This document shows positions 36,965 through 47,059 of a stretch of DNA of 64,000 nt, piece by piece. The DNA comes from Okeania hirsuta (GTDB lineage Bacteria; Cyanobacteriota; Cyanobacteriia; Cyanobacteriales; Microcoleaceae). The position numbers and the translations under genes were made by a program. The notes under the pieces are model-generated. The model was not told the DNA's origin. It was given only the letters and a program-made list of their open reading frames with translations, and did no database searches. Location: assembly GCF_003838195.1 (NCBI RefSeq), contig NZ_RCBY01000014.1:1-64000 (forward strand), in the 5' to 3' direction. Each line of letters opens with the position of its first letter. The first letter of the stretch is position 1.

Positions 36965-38087
36965 TATAGTAATCCTAAATAGGTTCTGGCAAAATTCCAT
37001 ACTGAAAAAGCTTTGGGAAATCGAATATTTGACCATATGCAAAAAACTTAAATAGCCACTTAACTACTTTAAAAGAATTGCAAAAATGATCATATTTTAT
37101 GATGAAATTTTTGCCTGGTAACCAAATATCTTCAACAGGATTTTGCTCCGGAGCATTTGGAGCCAACTTTGTACCATGTATCAACCATTCTTCGTTCTGA
37201 TAAATTTTGATTAATTAACATCAAATATTCTCGAAATTATTGAGATTTATGGTAAGTTGCTCCCTCCCAAAATATTGCCAATCTTTTACCCGGCCTTCGC
37301 GCTTTGCAAATATTTGATAAATTCGATGGTATTTTCAGTATTTCCACTCTCAAATTCTTGCACAATAAATTCTTTACTTTGATAGTCTCAGGCTCCATAA
37401 TCAGTCTGTCTTTCTTTTTCATTTTTGAGATTAATTTCTATTCTTTCATCTGTTGTTCCCCAACCATCGCCTCAGAGATCGCCCCGCCCGAAGATTACAT
37501 TGATCAATCATAAACACTCTCAGGCTTCCAGCTTCGATTTCCGGTGGCCATTTTACCCACATTTCCTCTATTTCTTTTTTTTTAGCTTTCACTAATTCAT
37601 CATTTCTAGCGGGATGATTTTTTGGAGTTTTTTTCCAACTTACTCCCGCCTCTTTAAGTAAATTATAATAACTTTGATTAGATTCAAAAACTACATTATA
37701 TTGCTTCTGTAAATAGTTTTGGTTTGTCTGATAATCTGAGATCATCTTGTGCCCTTAACCACTCAATTATTTGCTCTTTTTCTTCGGCCTTTAAGTAACC
37801 TTGTGTTCCTTTATATTGAAGCCTTAAACTTTCTACGCCGTGAAATAGTGCTTGGTTTTTCCATTCACTAATAAAACTCTTTTCAACCTTTAATAATTCT
37901 TTGACTTCATGGTAGGATTTTCCCGACAAAATCATTTTTACCGCCCAGGCTCTTTGAATTTCTTTGGCCTATGCATGTTTGATTGATAAAATCATCTAGT
38001 TCCTTGTAGAATATTCACTTTTTTTCTTTTAAGTGGAGAGATTATTATTACTATAATATCTATGACGACCTATTTAGGAATGCTATA
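36965..38087 (-). mobile_element. IS630-family element, inactive
   Basis: About 1.12 kb between imperfect 19-bp inverted ends (TATAGTAATCCTAAATAGG at 36965 and its counterpart ending at 38087). Broken minus-strand frames read KSYHEVKELLKVEKSFISEW (HTH), then KQYNVVFESNQSYYNLLKEA, EAGSLRVFMIDQCNL where the second catalytic residue of the usual DECH-like motif is changed, KRLAIFWEGATYHKS, and APNAPEQNPVEDIW containing the last catalytic residue region. At least three frameshifts or stops are present. TA at the outer ends fits IS630 target choice. Confidence 0.85.
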
Positions 38088-38143
38088 TCATATTAATTAT
38101 TAATTATTAATTGTTGAATGCTTATCTTTTATGAGAATCTCAA

Positions 38144-38182
38144 AATTTCGCCGATCCTAAAAGTCGTTTTAGTCAAGAGTAA
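38144..38182 (+). pseudogene. 13-codon relic of an MscS C-terminus
   Basis: The frame reads NFADPKSRFSQE then stop. It matches NFNYPKSNFSQE-stop at the end of MscS copy C (35807-35842), including the bases around the stop. It is most simply the tail of a former tandem mscS copy, whose body was lost to or displaced by the IS630 and MITE insertions between 35.9 and 38.1 kb. Confidence 0.6.
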
Positions 38183-38814
38183 GAATATCTAAATACTCAG
38201 TTACCACAAAATTTTCATTCTGTCAAAATGGATAAATTATTGATTTCCACAAATAGTTATATATTGAAGCGATGGCACAGCACTCAGTTACTACTTTCTA
38301 GCTATCTAAGGAACGAAAATACTTAGGTTTCAGCCTATTATTTCTTAAGTATTTTTAAAAGTAGTTATAAAATTGGCAGCATATCATTGTTTTTTAGTAT
38401 ACCAAATCCCTGAAAAAACGCAAGTTCGTAGAAATACAAAGCAAAATTTATACCGAATTTGATGACTCATATTTAAAATTTAAAACAGAGATTGTATTTT
38501 GTACAAATTTTATTTATACACATTTTCTCGGACTCTCTTAACTGAAAATCTCTAATATTTTCATAAAATTTTGTTTGTTTTATGGATCAAGATATTTTTT
38601 TCAAATACATAAAACAATCATAGTTACCTGAAATTTAATGCTAATTTAAACTTCATTAAATATTCAACAGAAAAATGTGTCATCAATTATAAAAAAAGTA
38701 CAAAAAGATAGAGAAAATAATTCGAGTCAACCCCATAAAAAAAGAACAGAACTATAATATAAACAGATATCAAACCAGCCCCAGAAAAATCCAAAATTAG
38801 GGCAAGGAGAGAAT
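38183..38814. other. AT-rich region upstream of adhE
   Basis: No gene recognised. The region is very AT-rich and contains imperfect AAATTTTATT repeats. The adhE promoter should lie here. A good Shine-Dalgarno AAGGAGA (38804-38810) precedes the adhE ATG. Confidence 0.5.
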
Positions 38815-41478
38815 ATGAAAGTAACAAACGAGCAAGAACTTGAAGAACTGATAAAAAGAGTAAAACAAGCTCAAGAAAAATACGCCACTTATACTCAAGA
38901 ACAAGTAGACTACATATTCAAAAAAGCAGCCCTAGCAGCCAACGCAGCGAGAATTCCCCTAGCAAAAATGGCAGCGACAGAAACAGGCATGGGATTAGTA
39001 GAAGACAAAGTAATCAAAAATCACTTTGCCTCAGAAATAATCTATAACAAATATAAAGGCGAAAAAACCTGTGGAGTCATCGCAGAAGATAAATCTTTTG
39101 GCTTTCAAAAAATCGCCGAACCAGTAGGAATTCTTGCCGGGATAGTTCCCACAACTAATCCCACATCAACAGCAATTTTTAAATCATTAATAAGTCTCAA
39201 AACTCGTAACGCAATTATATTTTCTCCTCACCCCAGAGCCAAAAAATGTACCTGCCAAGCAGCTAGGGTAGTTCTCGAAGCAGCCGTTGCAGCAGGGGCT
39301 CCAGAACAAATAATCGGTTGGATAGATGAACCAACACTTCCCCTATCCCAACAACTGATGCAGCATTCAGAAATTAAATTGATTCTTGCTACTGGTGGAC
39401 CGGGAATGGTTAAAGCTGCTTACTCCTCCGGTCATCCATCTCTAGGAGTCGGTGCTGGTAATACTCCAGCTTTGATTGACGAAACTGCCGAAATCAAAAT
39501 GGCAGTCTCTTCAATTATCCTCAGTAAAACCTTTGATAATGGGATGATTTGTGCCAGCGAACAATCAGTGGTTGTAGTTGATAGTGTTTACGATACAGTA
39601 AGACAAGAATTTATCGACCGAGGCGCTCATTTCTTAACTCCAGAAGAAAAAGACAAACTGAGAGGCAAAATTATAGTCAACGGACGCTTGAATGCAGAAA
39701 TTGTCGGCCAACCCGTGCAAAAAATTGCCGAAATGGCAGGTTTCTCCATTCCAGAAAATACCAGAGTAATTATTGGTGAAGTAGAAAATATTAATCAAGA
39801 AGAACCATTTGCCCACGAAAAACTTTCCCCTATCTTGGCAATGTATCGGGCAAATACCTTTGAAGAAGCTGTAGACAAAGCCGAAAGTTTAGTAGAATTT
39901 GGTGGACGTGGACATACAGCAGCTCTATATACTTCTCCTGCCAATACAGATCATATTAAACGATTTGAAGATACTGTCGAAACAGCCAGGGTTCTAATTA
40001 ATACTCCTTCTTCCCAAGGAGCGATCGGCGACATCTATAATTTCCGCCTTGACCCTTCCTTAACTCTAGGTTGTGGAACATGGGGTGGTAACTCTGTTAG
40101 CGAAAACGTTGAACCCCACCACCTATTAAATATAAAGACAGTGGCAGAACGTCGAGAAAATATGTTGTGGTTCCGCGTTCCACCAAAAATTTACTTTAAA
40201 TATGGTGCCTTACCTACTGCCATGCGAGAGTTGGCAGGTAAACAACGAGCATTCATTGTCACTGATAAACCCATATATGAACTCGGGATGACTCGCGGTT
40301 TAGAAAATGTGCTGGATGAAGTTGGAGTTAAATATGACATCTTTTATGATGTGGAACCCGATCCTTCCCTGGATACTGTTAACCGGGGTTTGGATATGAT
40401 GCGGAAATTTAATCCTGATGTGATTATTGCCATTGGTGGTGGTTCTCCTATGGATGCTGCAAAAATTATGTGGTTGATGTACGAGCATCCAGAAATAGAG
40501 TTTGAAGGTTTGGCAATGCGGTTTATGGATATCCGCAAACGGGTTTATGATTTACCACCTTTGGGAGAGAAAGCTATTTTGGTAGCAGTACCTACGACTT
40601 CCGGTACAGGTTCGGAAGTTACACCTTTTGCCGTGGTGACTGACCGCCGAAATAATATTAAGTATCCTCTGGCAGATTATGCTTTGACTCCCAGTATGGC
40701 AATAGTCGATCCAGAGTTGGTATTAAATATGCCGAAAAGTTTGACTGCTTTTGGTGGAATAGATGCTTTGACTCATGCGGTGGAAGCTTATGTTTCTGTT
40801 TTAGCTTCTGAATATACTAATGGTCTGGCGTTGAAAGCTGTTGGATTAATTTTTAGATATCTCCCTTCTGCTTATAACAATGGTGCTAATGACCCCAAAG
40901 CACGAGAAAAAATGCACTACGCTGCAACAATTGCAGGTATGGCTTTTGCTAACAGTTTTTTGGGTGTTTGCCATTCCATCGCTCACCAGTTAGGAGCTAT
41001 TTTTCATATTCCCCACGGTTTGGCAAATGCGTTGATGATTTCTCATATTATTCGTTACAACTCTACCAATGCGCCGTTCAAACAAGCAACTTTCTCCCAG
41101 TATAAATATCCTAATGCTAAATGGCGTTATTCTCAAATTGCTGATTATTTGCTATTAGGTGGAGAAACTGAGGATGAAAAAGTAGATTTGTTAATTGCTG
41201 CTATTGAAGAGCTGAAAAGTCAGGTGGGTATTCCCAAGGCAATTAAAGATGTGGTCTCTGTGAGTGAAGCTGAATTTTTTGCTAAACTGGAAGATTTGGC
41301 AGACCAAGCTTTTGATGACCAATGTACGGGTTCAAACCCTCGGTATCCTTTGATTAGTGATATTAAGCAGTTGTTGACCAATGCTTATCATGGTGACTTG
41401 GCTACTTCTAGAGAGTTGAATGGTAATGGTGCTGTGATTATTTCTCCAAGTACACCTGCTGTAGTAGGACAAGGTTGA
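38815..41478 (+). CDS. adhE: Bifunctional acetaldehyde-CoA/alcohol dehydrogenase AdhE
   Basis: 887 residues, full length. The N-terminal half is an acylating aldehyde dehydrogenase with catalytic C246 in NGMICASEQSVVV and GGPGMVKAAYSSG for the nucleotide. The C-terminal half is an iron-dependent alcohol dehydrogenase: GGGSPMDAAKIMW for NAD, and metal ligands D650, H654, H720 and H734 (GGIDALTHAVEAY and CHSIAHQLGAIFHIPHG). It converts acetyl-CoA to ethanol with two NADH. In cyanobacteria AdhE is patchily distributed and supports dark anoxic fermentation, as in mats or dense colonies. It stands alone, with a strong RBS. Confidence 0.97.
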   Translation: MKVTNEQELEELIKRVKQAQEKYATYTQEQVDYIFKKAALAANAARIPLAKMAATETGMGLVEDKVIKNHFASEIIYNKYKGEKTCGVIAEDKSFGFQKIAEPVGILAGIVPTTNPTSTAIFKSLISLKTRNAIIFSPHPRAKKCTCQAARVVLEAAVAAGAPEQIIGWIDEPTLPLSQQLMQHSEIKLILATGGPGMVKAAYSSGHPSLGVGAGNTPALIDETAEIKMAVSSIILSKTFDNGMICASEQSVVVVDSVYDTVRQEFIDRGAHFLTPEEKDKLRGKIIVNGRLNAEIVGQPVQKIAEMAGFSIPENTRVIIGEVENINQEEPFAHEKLSPILAMYRANTFEEAVDKAESLVEFGGRGHTAALYTSPANTDHIKRFEDTVETARVLINTPSSQGAIGDIYNFRLDPSLTLGCGTWGGNSVSENVEPHHLLNIKTVAERRENMLWFRVPPKIYFKYGALPTAMRELAGKQRAFIVTDKPIYELGMTRGLENVLDEVGVKYDIFYDVEPDPSLDTVNRGLDMMRKFNPDVIIAIGGGSPMDAAKIMWLMYEHPEIEFEGLAMRFMDIRKRVYDLPPLGEKAILVAVPTTSGTGSEVTPFAVVTDRRNNIKYPLADYALTPSMAIVDPELVLNMPKSLTAFGGIDALTHAVEAYVSVLASEYTNGLALKAVGLIFRYLPSAYNNGANDPKAREKMHYAATIAGMAFANSFLGVCHSIAHQLGAIFHIPHGLANALMISHIIRYNSTNAPFKQATFSQYKYPNAKWRYSQIADYLLLGGETEDEKVDLLIAAIEELKSQVGIPKAIKDVVSVSEAEFFAKLEDLADQAFDDQCTGSNPRYPLISDIKQLLTNAYHGDLATSRELNGNGAVIISPSTPAVVGQG

Positions 41479-41486
41479 AGAAAGTC

Positions 41487-41782
41487 AGTAGGGTGCTGTT
41501 AGCGATAGCGTAACGTACCTATTGCTCAGGAGTCATATCATGTCCACCTGAATACTTAGGATTTGCTGATTAACTATCAAAGCATTGATAGATAAAGGTT
41601 TTAATCTTATGATATTCCCAAAAAGTAGAAGTTAGTAGGGTGCTGTTAGCGATAGCGTAACGCACCCATTAGTCAGGAATCAGGAGTCAGAATGAAAGAA
41701 GAAGACAGGAGACATTAAGGTGACAAGACTCAAAAAAATGGTGCGTAACGCTCCACTTTGTTCCGCTAACACACCCTACTGG
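41487..41782. repeat. MITE-like element with CAGTAGGGTG...CACCCTACTG ends
   Basis: AGTAGGGTGCTGTTAGCG with AGCGTAACG follows adhE and recurs at 41634-41668; the inverse CGCTAACACACCCTACTG closes the block at 41782. Between them lie a GTCATATCATGTCC string (41524) and half of a 250-bp family MITE (TTAGGATTTGCTGATTAA, about 41561-41620). A mosaic of element fragments. Confidence 0.7.
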
Positions 41783-42106
41783 ACTGACACACCTTAAATG
41801 GTGCATTAGAAAAAATCGGTCAAACCTTGCCATAACAGAAATTATACGAAAAAGCTAATGCACAGTTTTAGCTGTGTCAGTCTACTACTAGCGCGTCAAG
41901 CTTGAAATAGTGTTTTAGGAAAATTCTCCAAACCTTAGTCAGAGCAAGAATTATACTCAAAAATTTAATACACCATTTTCAGCTTGACACGACACTACTA
42001 GCGCGTCAAGCTTGAAATAGTGTTTTAGGAAAATTCTCCAAACCTTAGTCAGAGCAAGAATTATACTCAAAAATTTAATACACCATTTTCAGCTTGACAC
42101 GACCCT
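41783..42106. repeat. Three head-to-tail MITE copies, two identical (110-bp period)
   Basis: Units 41884-41993 and 41994-42103 are identical and contain GCGTCAAGCTTGAAATAGTG and TTTTCAGCTTGACACGAC as inverted ends. A diverged unit (GACTGACACACC to AGCTGTGTCAGTC) precedes them at about 41783-41882, sharing TTAGAAAAAATCGG/AACCTTG-like order with the others. A perfect repeat beside a diverged one shows recent local doubling of an old element. Confidence 0.88.
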
Positions 42107-42558
42107 ACTGGACTTGCGAGTAGTAGGGATTTAGCTTGATGATATATTTTGGGTCTGAAGCTCTACTACAAACAATTAAGTTATGCTTGGGCTTTTAATT
42201 GAACACCTTTATAGCAGTTGCAGCAAAGGTTAGGAAATATCAAAAGCTTAAAGCTCAGAGAACGCAAGTTTTTCCTTCTTCCTTCTTTCTTCTGCTATAC
42301 ACGACGATAAAGGATAAACAATTATTTTTATCTGCTGTTTCTTGTGAAAACTTGATAATTTACGACTATATTTTTCCTGTTTCTAACTTGTCTGCGCCAA
42401 ATTCCAACTTGCCTACTAAAAATGCAAAGAGTAGCTCCCACCCAACAAATTTCTAAAAAAGATATAAATGCGTGATATTTCATTTTTTCCTCTACCTCTA
42501 GTTAAATAAAATTCATAGGTAAAAATTTATTTATAAAATAAATAAATTACAGTCAAAT
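42107..42558. other. Spacer, no gene recognised
   Basis: An 85-codon plus-strand frame at 42199 lacks an RBS and family features. A TTCCTTCTTCCTTC pyrimidine run occurs near 42270. Nothing else is supported. Confidence 0.5.
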
Positions 42559-43376
42559 TCACACCAAACCTGTTCTCAAAGCAACAACAGCTGCTTTAAC
42601 TCGATCATCAACTGCTAGTTTATTCATAATACCTTTGATATCATGTCCTCTGGGGCGCGTTTGTGTAAAACCAAGAGTGAATATCTAGAGAAAATTTACG
42701 TTTTTTCAGCTTTTAAGCCTTCTTCCCTCTTCTTTCTTCCTTCTTCCTTACCTTCACGCTTACAATACCGATGCGACCGGACATGATATGACATGAGTTT
42801 TAATCGTATTCGGACTCAAAAAAAGGTCTTTAGCAATTTCAGTATTAGTCTTACCCTCTACCAACAATTTTAAAACATCTAATTCTCTAGATGACAAATT
42901 AGCTGAATTTTCTGGAAGCGATGGCAATATTGGTTGCAAATTTTGAATAACCATTCTCCCCACTTGTGGATCGAGATAAGTAGCACCATCTATAGCAGCA
43001 GTAATAGCAGATATCAACCTTTCTACACTTGCCCCCTTTACACAATAAGCATCTGCTCCACTGGATAATGCACCCATAACTTCTTGCTGACTATCGTCAG
43101 ATGTGAGTACAACCACTCGTGTATCTGGGAGTTTTTCCTTAATTTGCTGAGTAGCTGCTATACCATCAAGCTCTGACATGGCAATATCCATAACCACTCA
43201 ATCTGGTTTCTTTTCGACCGCCACTGCTACACCCAACTTACCATTGTCTGCTAAACCTACTATTTCAATATTGGCATAATTACCCAAAACTTGCTCTAAC
43301 CCAAGTTCATCATTGGGTCATCATCCACAATTAAAATTCGTGTTTGCTCTTGTTGACTGATTGTTAATTGTTCCAT
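42559..43376 (-). pseudogene. NarL/FixJ-type response regulator, MITE-disrupted
   Basis: Read from ATG at 43376: MEQLTINQ, a damaged RILIVDD region, NDELGLEQVLGNYANIEIVG, EKKPD, then an in-frame TGA just before VVMDIAMSELDGIAATQQIK, the phosphoacceptor Asp region. The frame continues through VVVLTSDDSQQEVMGALSSG and the LuxR HTH (ANLSSRELDVLKLLVEGKTN, IAKDLFLSPNTIKTHV). A 153-bp MITE splits IKTHV from KGIMNKLAVDDRVKAAVVAL, RTGLV at the C-terminus. At least one nonsense codon, one frameshift and one insertion: inactive. Its sensor kinase is not visible. Confidence 0.85.
42637..42789. repeat. 153-bp MITE with ATATCATGTCC ends, inside the regulator gene
   Basis: ATATCATGTCC (42638-42648) is inverted as GGACATGATAT (42779-42789). 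The interior has a TTCTTCC pyrimidine run. Relatives: 62253-62390 with 13-bp perfect ends, and single ends near 41527 and 58060. Confidence 0.88.
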
Positions 43377-43410
43377 AATTACCTTTTAATTTTCCTGATG
43401 TTGATGACTA

Positions 43411-44652
43411 TCAACTTATTTTTAACACTTGTACTGACTCGCCTACCGCGATCGAAGTTTCATTCAATGGTATAACTGCTAAACCTGTACTACCCGCTAA
43501 ATTAATTAAATTTCCAGAGCTGTGACTGCCTTGGGCAAGTTGAAATTCATGGCCATTTATTCCTAATTTTAGCTGACCCCATAGATAAGTTTCTCTTTTA
43601 CCGTTGGAATGTAAATCTTGAAGCGATCGCGCTGTGACAAATTCTGGTCCCCATGCTGCTTCCTGGACTCCTGCCAATTTTTTCAGCGCTGGTTGTACAA
43701 ACCGCCAAAAACTGACTAATGCTGAAACGGGGTTTCCTGGTAAACCGAAATATACACATTGAGTATCAGCAAATTTAGCAACAGTTAATGGTTTTCCTGG
43801 TTTAACTGCTACAGAATGAATCTGAATTTCTGCTCCTAACTCGGTGAGAATATCTTCTACATAATCATAGTCTCCTACTGATACTCCTCCGGTGGAAAGT
43901 AAAAAATCTGTACTTGTTATTGCTTCAGCTATGGTTTTTTTCAATATTTCTGGTTCATCTGGCACTATACCAAGTCGTATTACTTCTGCTCCTGTCTGTG
44001 CTACAGCTACTGCTAAGGCATATTGATTTGAGTCTACTAACTGACCTGGTTGTAGGGGTTGGTCTGGTGTGACTAATTCATTGCCTGTGGATAATATTCC
44101 GACTTTAGGTGGGCGATACACTGTTATTTCCGGACATTGAAGTGCTGCTAATACTGCTATTTCTGAAGCACCTAAGATAATTCCAGGCTGGAGTAAGGGA
44201 GTACCAGCGGTATAAAATGAACCACGATATCGTACAAATTCTTGGGGTCTTGGAGTTTTTTGGATAAGTACTTTGTTGCCTTGTCTTTGAGTCACTTCTT
44301 GCATGACTACTGTATCTGATCCTTTGGGCATACAAGCACCTGTAAAAATACGAGCTGTTTGTCCTGGTTGAATTTGCTGCTGGGGTTGATACCCGGCTGG
44401 AATTTCTTCTATAATTTCCAAGGCTATTGGATTTTCGGGACTCGAGTTTTTGACATCTGTAAATTTTACTGCATAGCCGTCCATTGCTGAATTATCCCAG
44501 TGGGGAAAATCAACCTTACTGGTGACTGGGGTGGCTAATATGCGCCCCGATGCGGTTAAGAGGTCTACTGTTTCTACATCCCTCTGGGTATTTAAGGGTT
44601 GTACTAGGTTTAAAATGATTGACTCTGCTTGGTCAACTGGTAGCATTTTCAA
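43411..44652 (-). CDS. moeA: Molybdopterin molybdotransferase MoeA
   Basis: 413 residues, full length. Domain order is typical: DFPHWDNSAMDGYAVK, then RIFTGACMPKGSDTVVMQE, GILSTGNELVTPDQPLQPGQ, the STGGVSVGDYDYV motif of the MPT-binding domain, and FGLPGNPVSALVSFWRF, followed by the C-terminal beta domain. It inserts molybdate into adenylated molybdopterin, needed for nitrate reductase and similar enzymes. No other moa/moe gene is adjacent. It lies 34 bp upstream of the dead regulator on the same strand. Confidence 0.96.
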   Translation of the reverse strand: MKMLPVDQAESIILNLVQPLNTQRDVETVDLLTASGRILATPVTSKVDFPHWDNSAMDGYAVKFTDVKNSSPENPIALEIIEEIPAGYQPQQQIQPGQTARIFTGACMPKGSDTVVMQEVTQRQGNKVLIQKTPRPQEFVRYRGSFYTAGTPLLQPGIILGASEIAVLAALQCPEITVYRPPKVGILSTGNELVTPDQPLQPGQLVDSNQYALAVAVAQTGAEVIRLGIVPDEPEILKKTIAEAITSTDFLLSTGGVSVGDYDYVEDILTELGAEIQIHSVAVKPGKPLTVAKFADTQCVYFGLPGNPVSALVSFWRFVQPALKKLAGVQEAAWGPEFVTARSLQDLHSNGKRETYLWGQLKLGINGHEFQLAQGSHSSGNLINLAGSTGLAVIPLNETSIAVGESVQVLKIS

Positions 44653-44752
44653 TCTATAAGATTTGGACTATTTTGATTATAGATTGTATTTGACTTCCTT
44701 TTTCTGTTGTTTTTGTTCTTGTTGAAGGGTCTCTAGTTTCTCTTGATTTTTA

Positions 44753-45042
44753 GTTGAATAAAAAATCATACGTAAGGGCGAAAACATCCCAATAATTACA
44801 TACTATCATAGGTTTTTTCCTTATACAATCCCATCAACCAGGGATTTTTTTGTAGGCGTTCACAATGAGTTGGCGATCGCTTTTTAGTTGTTTTATGTTT
44901 GCTCAAGAGTCTGATCGCTTTCTTGGTTGTGTTTCTTTATTGAATAACAAGTCATGCGTAAGGGCGAAAGCATCCCAATAATTACATACTATCATCAGTT
45001 TTTTCCTTATACAATCCCATCAACCAGGGAAATTTTTTTTGA
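44753..45042. repeat. Two direct repeats of about 95 bp
   Basis: Copies start TTGAATAAaAA(T/G)TCAT and share CGTAAGGGCGAAAaCATCCC, AATAATTACATACTATCAT and TTCCTTATACAATCCCATCA with ACCAGGG, at about 44753-44850 and 44938-45035. They are separated by about 90 bp containing a GCGATCGC site. They flank the upstream region of moeA. No inverted ends were seen. Confidence 0.88.
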
Positions 45043-45094
45043 GCTTTAGAAAATAATTTTTTTCATTTTACTGTTGTGTTTCCTTAAGGTTAAC

Positions 45095-45612
45095 CTAGCT
45101 TGATCGTTGTTGGGTCATAGCGATTACTTTTTCCACTGTCAAATCTGAGATATTGTCAAGAGTGGGGAGTATCTCAGTTCCAGTAAAGACCAATGGTAGT
45201 TCTTGGTTTTCCCAAACCCAGATTCGCTGTCGCTGAATATCAATTAACCAAGCAAGCTGAGTTCCGTTACCCAAACAGTGAAGAATTTTGTTCTGTAGGT
45301 CTAATGTGCTTTGGTCTGGGGAACGAATTTCAATTATCCAGTCCGGTGAACCTTGCAGTGGACCGTCTTCATCACCAAGGCGATCGCTTTTTACAACCAC
45401 AATATCTGGCACAGGAGATAAGGGAGGAATGATGCACCTGAGTTCTTGAATGGCTTCATAAGCTTGGGTTTTATTATTAATGGTGTTGACGAGGTTTAGT
45501 TAGAGGCGGGAATGAAACAGAGTTGGCATCGGTTTTTGTTTGGATTGTCCATGGATGAATTCCCAAGCAGGAGAAGTTTCGATATTGGGTTGTTGGAGAA
45601 AAGTGTCTAAGG
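45095..45612 (-). pseudogene. Uma2-family (DUF820) endonuclease-like protein, one nonsense codon
   Basis: The frame from about 45612 reads SLDTFLQQPNIETSPAWEF, HGQSKQKPMPTLFHSRL, a TAA where family members have Gln, then LNLVNTINNKTQAYEAIQEL, PDIVVVKSDRL, and GSPDWIIEIRSPDQSTLDLQ with the PD...E-x-R/K-like nuclease core. LAWLIDIQRQRIWVWE closes the fold. Uma2 proteins are very abundant in cyanobacteria and structurally PD-(D/E)xK-like; their role is unclear. A single CAA-to-TAA change explains the loss. Confidence 0.82.
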
Positions 45613-45628
45613 AGTTAGTAGTAAGTAG

Positions 45629-46720
45629 CTAGGCAGAATTAAATAGAAAACGTTCTGTGGTATGTTGGTCTTGTTGAGCGCGAGCTTCTACACCCTCTAT
45701 AACAGCCATCGCCAAATCATATTCATCTTCAAAAATCCGACCAGCTAGTTCATGTGTTTTAAGTTGATGCCACTGTGCTTCAATCAGATTCATTTGTGAG
45801 GAATATTTGGGCAGTTGGAAGAAAAATAATCCTTGGGGCATGGCAATAACTCCAACGTTCTCTGATTTTTTTGCTCAGGTGTATAGAATGGTTATCTTGA
45901 ACTATTACTGTGATTTGTCCCGTCTGCTCAAAACCTTGAGAGGCTTGTTGAGCTTGCCAGTCCATTAGCTTAAGGTAAGATTCTCCTTTAAAAGAACCTA
46001 ACTTTAGTCCATCATCAAAACTAACTCCGATGGCATAAAGACCTAGAATATTTAACCTTTCCCCCCGTTTTTTTGTCTGTTTGAGGAGTTTTTGCTGTCC
46101 ACAACGAGCATAACTGTAACTGACGGGACTCCAAATACAAAAACCGGATTCCTTTACGGAATTTTAGGCAAATCTCTCCTGCACTGTGAGACCACAATAA
46201 CCATTCGTGCGTCAGCTTTTTTGGCTTGTTTTTGTTGAGCATCTGGGGGGGGAAGGTTGTTGATATCTTGTCCTTTTCCAACGCCACCCCTTTTTTTGAG
46301 GACTTTTCAGTAGCGATCGCTACTGAGAGTCACTCCTCGCTCTTGAGATAGTTTTCGGGATAATTGAGCCGCATTATAGGTTCGTTCATCTTTTTCCAAA
46401 CAAATCTCTATATGTTTTATATCTTCTTCAACCCACTTGGCTTTTCTTCCTCTACCTATCTTTTCCCACAGTCCCTCAAAACCTTGGCTTGACCAACGGT
46501 GAAGACTGTTTCTCACGGTGTGAGGTGACTTATTTTTATATAGCAGCGATCGCTGCTACAGACCATCCATGATGATTGAGTCGAACTATTTCCGCTGTTT
46601 CTCTCACTCTTGAGGGGATTCCCTCAATTTTCTGGAATTCCAGCAGTTCTTTGTCTTCAGCTTCACTCAAATGTACTCTTAAAGGGGCTGGCACACTATA
46701 AATTTTCCTCCATCTACTCG
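45629..46720 (-). pseudogene. IS630-family transposase pseudogene
   Basis: Minus-strand fragments in several frames, from 46720 down: GIPSRVRETAEIVRLNHHGW (HTH region), SLHRWSSQGFEGLWEKIGRG, AAQLSRKLSQERGVTLSSDR, a Trp-rich middle, TVIVQDNHSIHLSKKIRERW with the second catalytic Asp region, and LPKYSSQMNLIEAQWHQLK holding the final catalytic motif in altered form. At least four frameshifts or stops. Outer inverted ends are not certain (TAAGTAG strings near 45622 and 46760). Confidence 0.8.
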
Positions 46721-47059
46721 ACTAGGCTATTTTACAACTTTTTTTGCCTGCCTACTTAGTTGGTAATTGCATAAATTTATTCTGATAAATTTTGTTGTGA
46801 TTCGTGTATTTCCCGATTCAATTTTTACCTCCTTTATTGATAATTTAATGTTGTTTATTTTAACATAGTGGGCAGCCGATAGTGCTACGCACCGCTACGC
46901 GATTGCTCCCATTAATATTTCCTACAAAAAAATTTGAGTAAAGGGTTAATTTTAAATCAATTTTTGCTATTATTTAGATAATGGGAAAGGTGCGCTCATA
47001 TATATTCTATGTTATATAGCATAATTTGAGGATAAGACACATAATATTGATATAAATTA
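46721..47059. other. Spacer before the toxin-antitoxin-like remnants
   Basis: It contains short GCTACGCACCGCTACGCGAT palindromic repeats near 46889, otherwise AT-rich sequence with no recognised gene. Confidence 0.5.

Noticed and set aside
42199-42456. 85-codon plus-strand frame
   Set aside because: Low complexity and pyrimidine-rich segments, no RBS; likely accidental.
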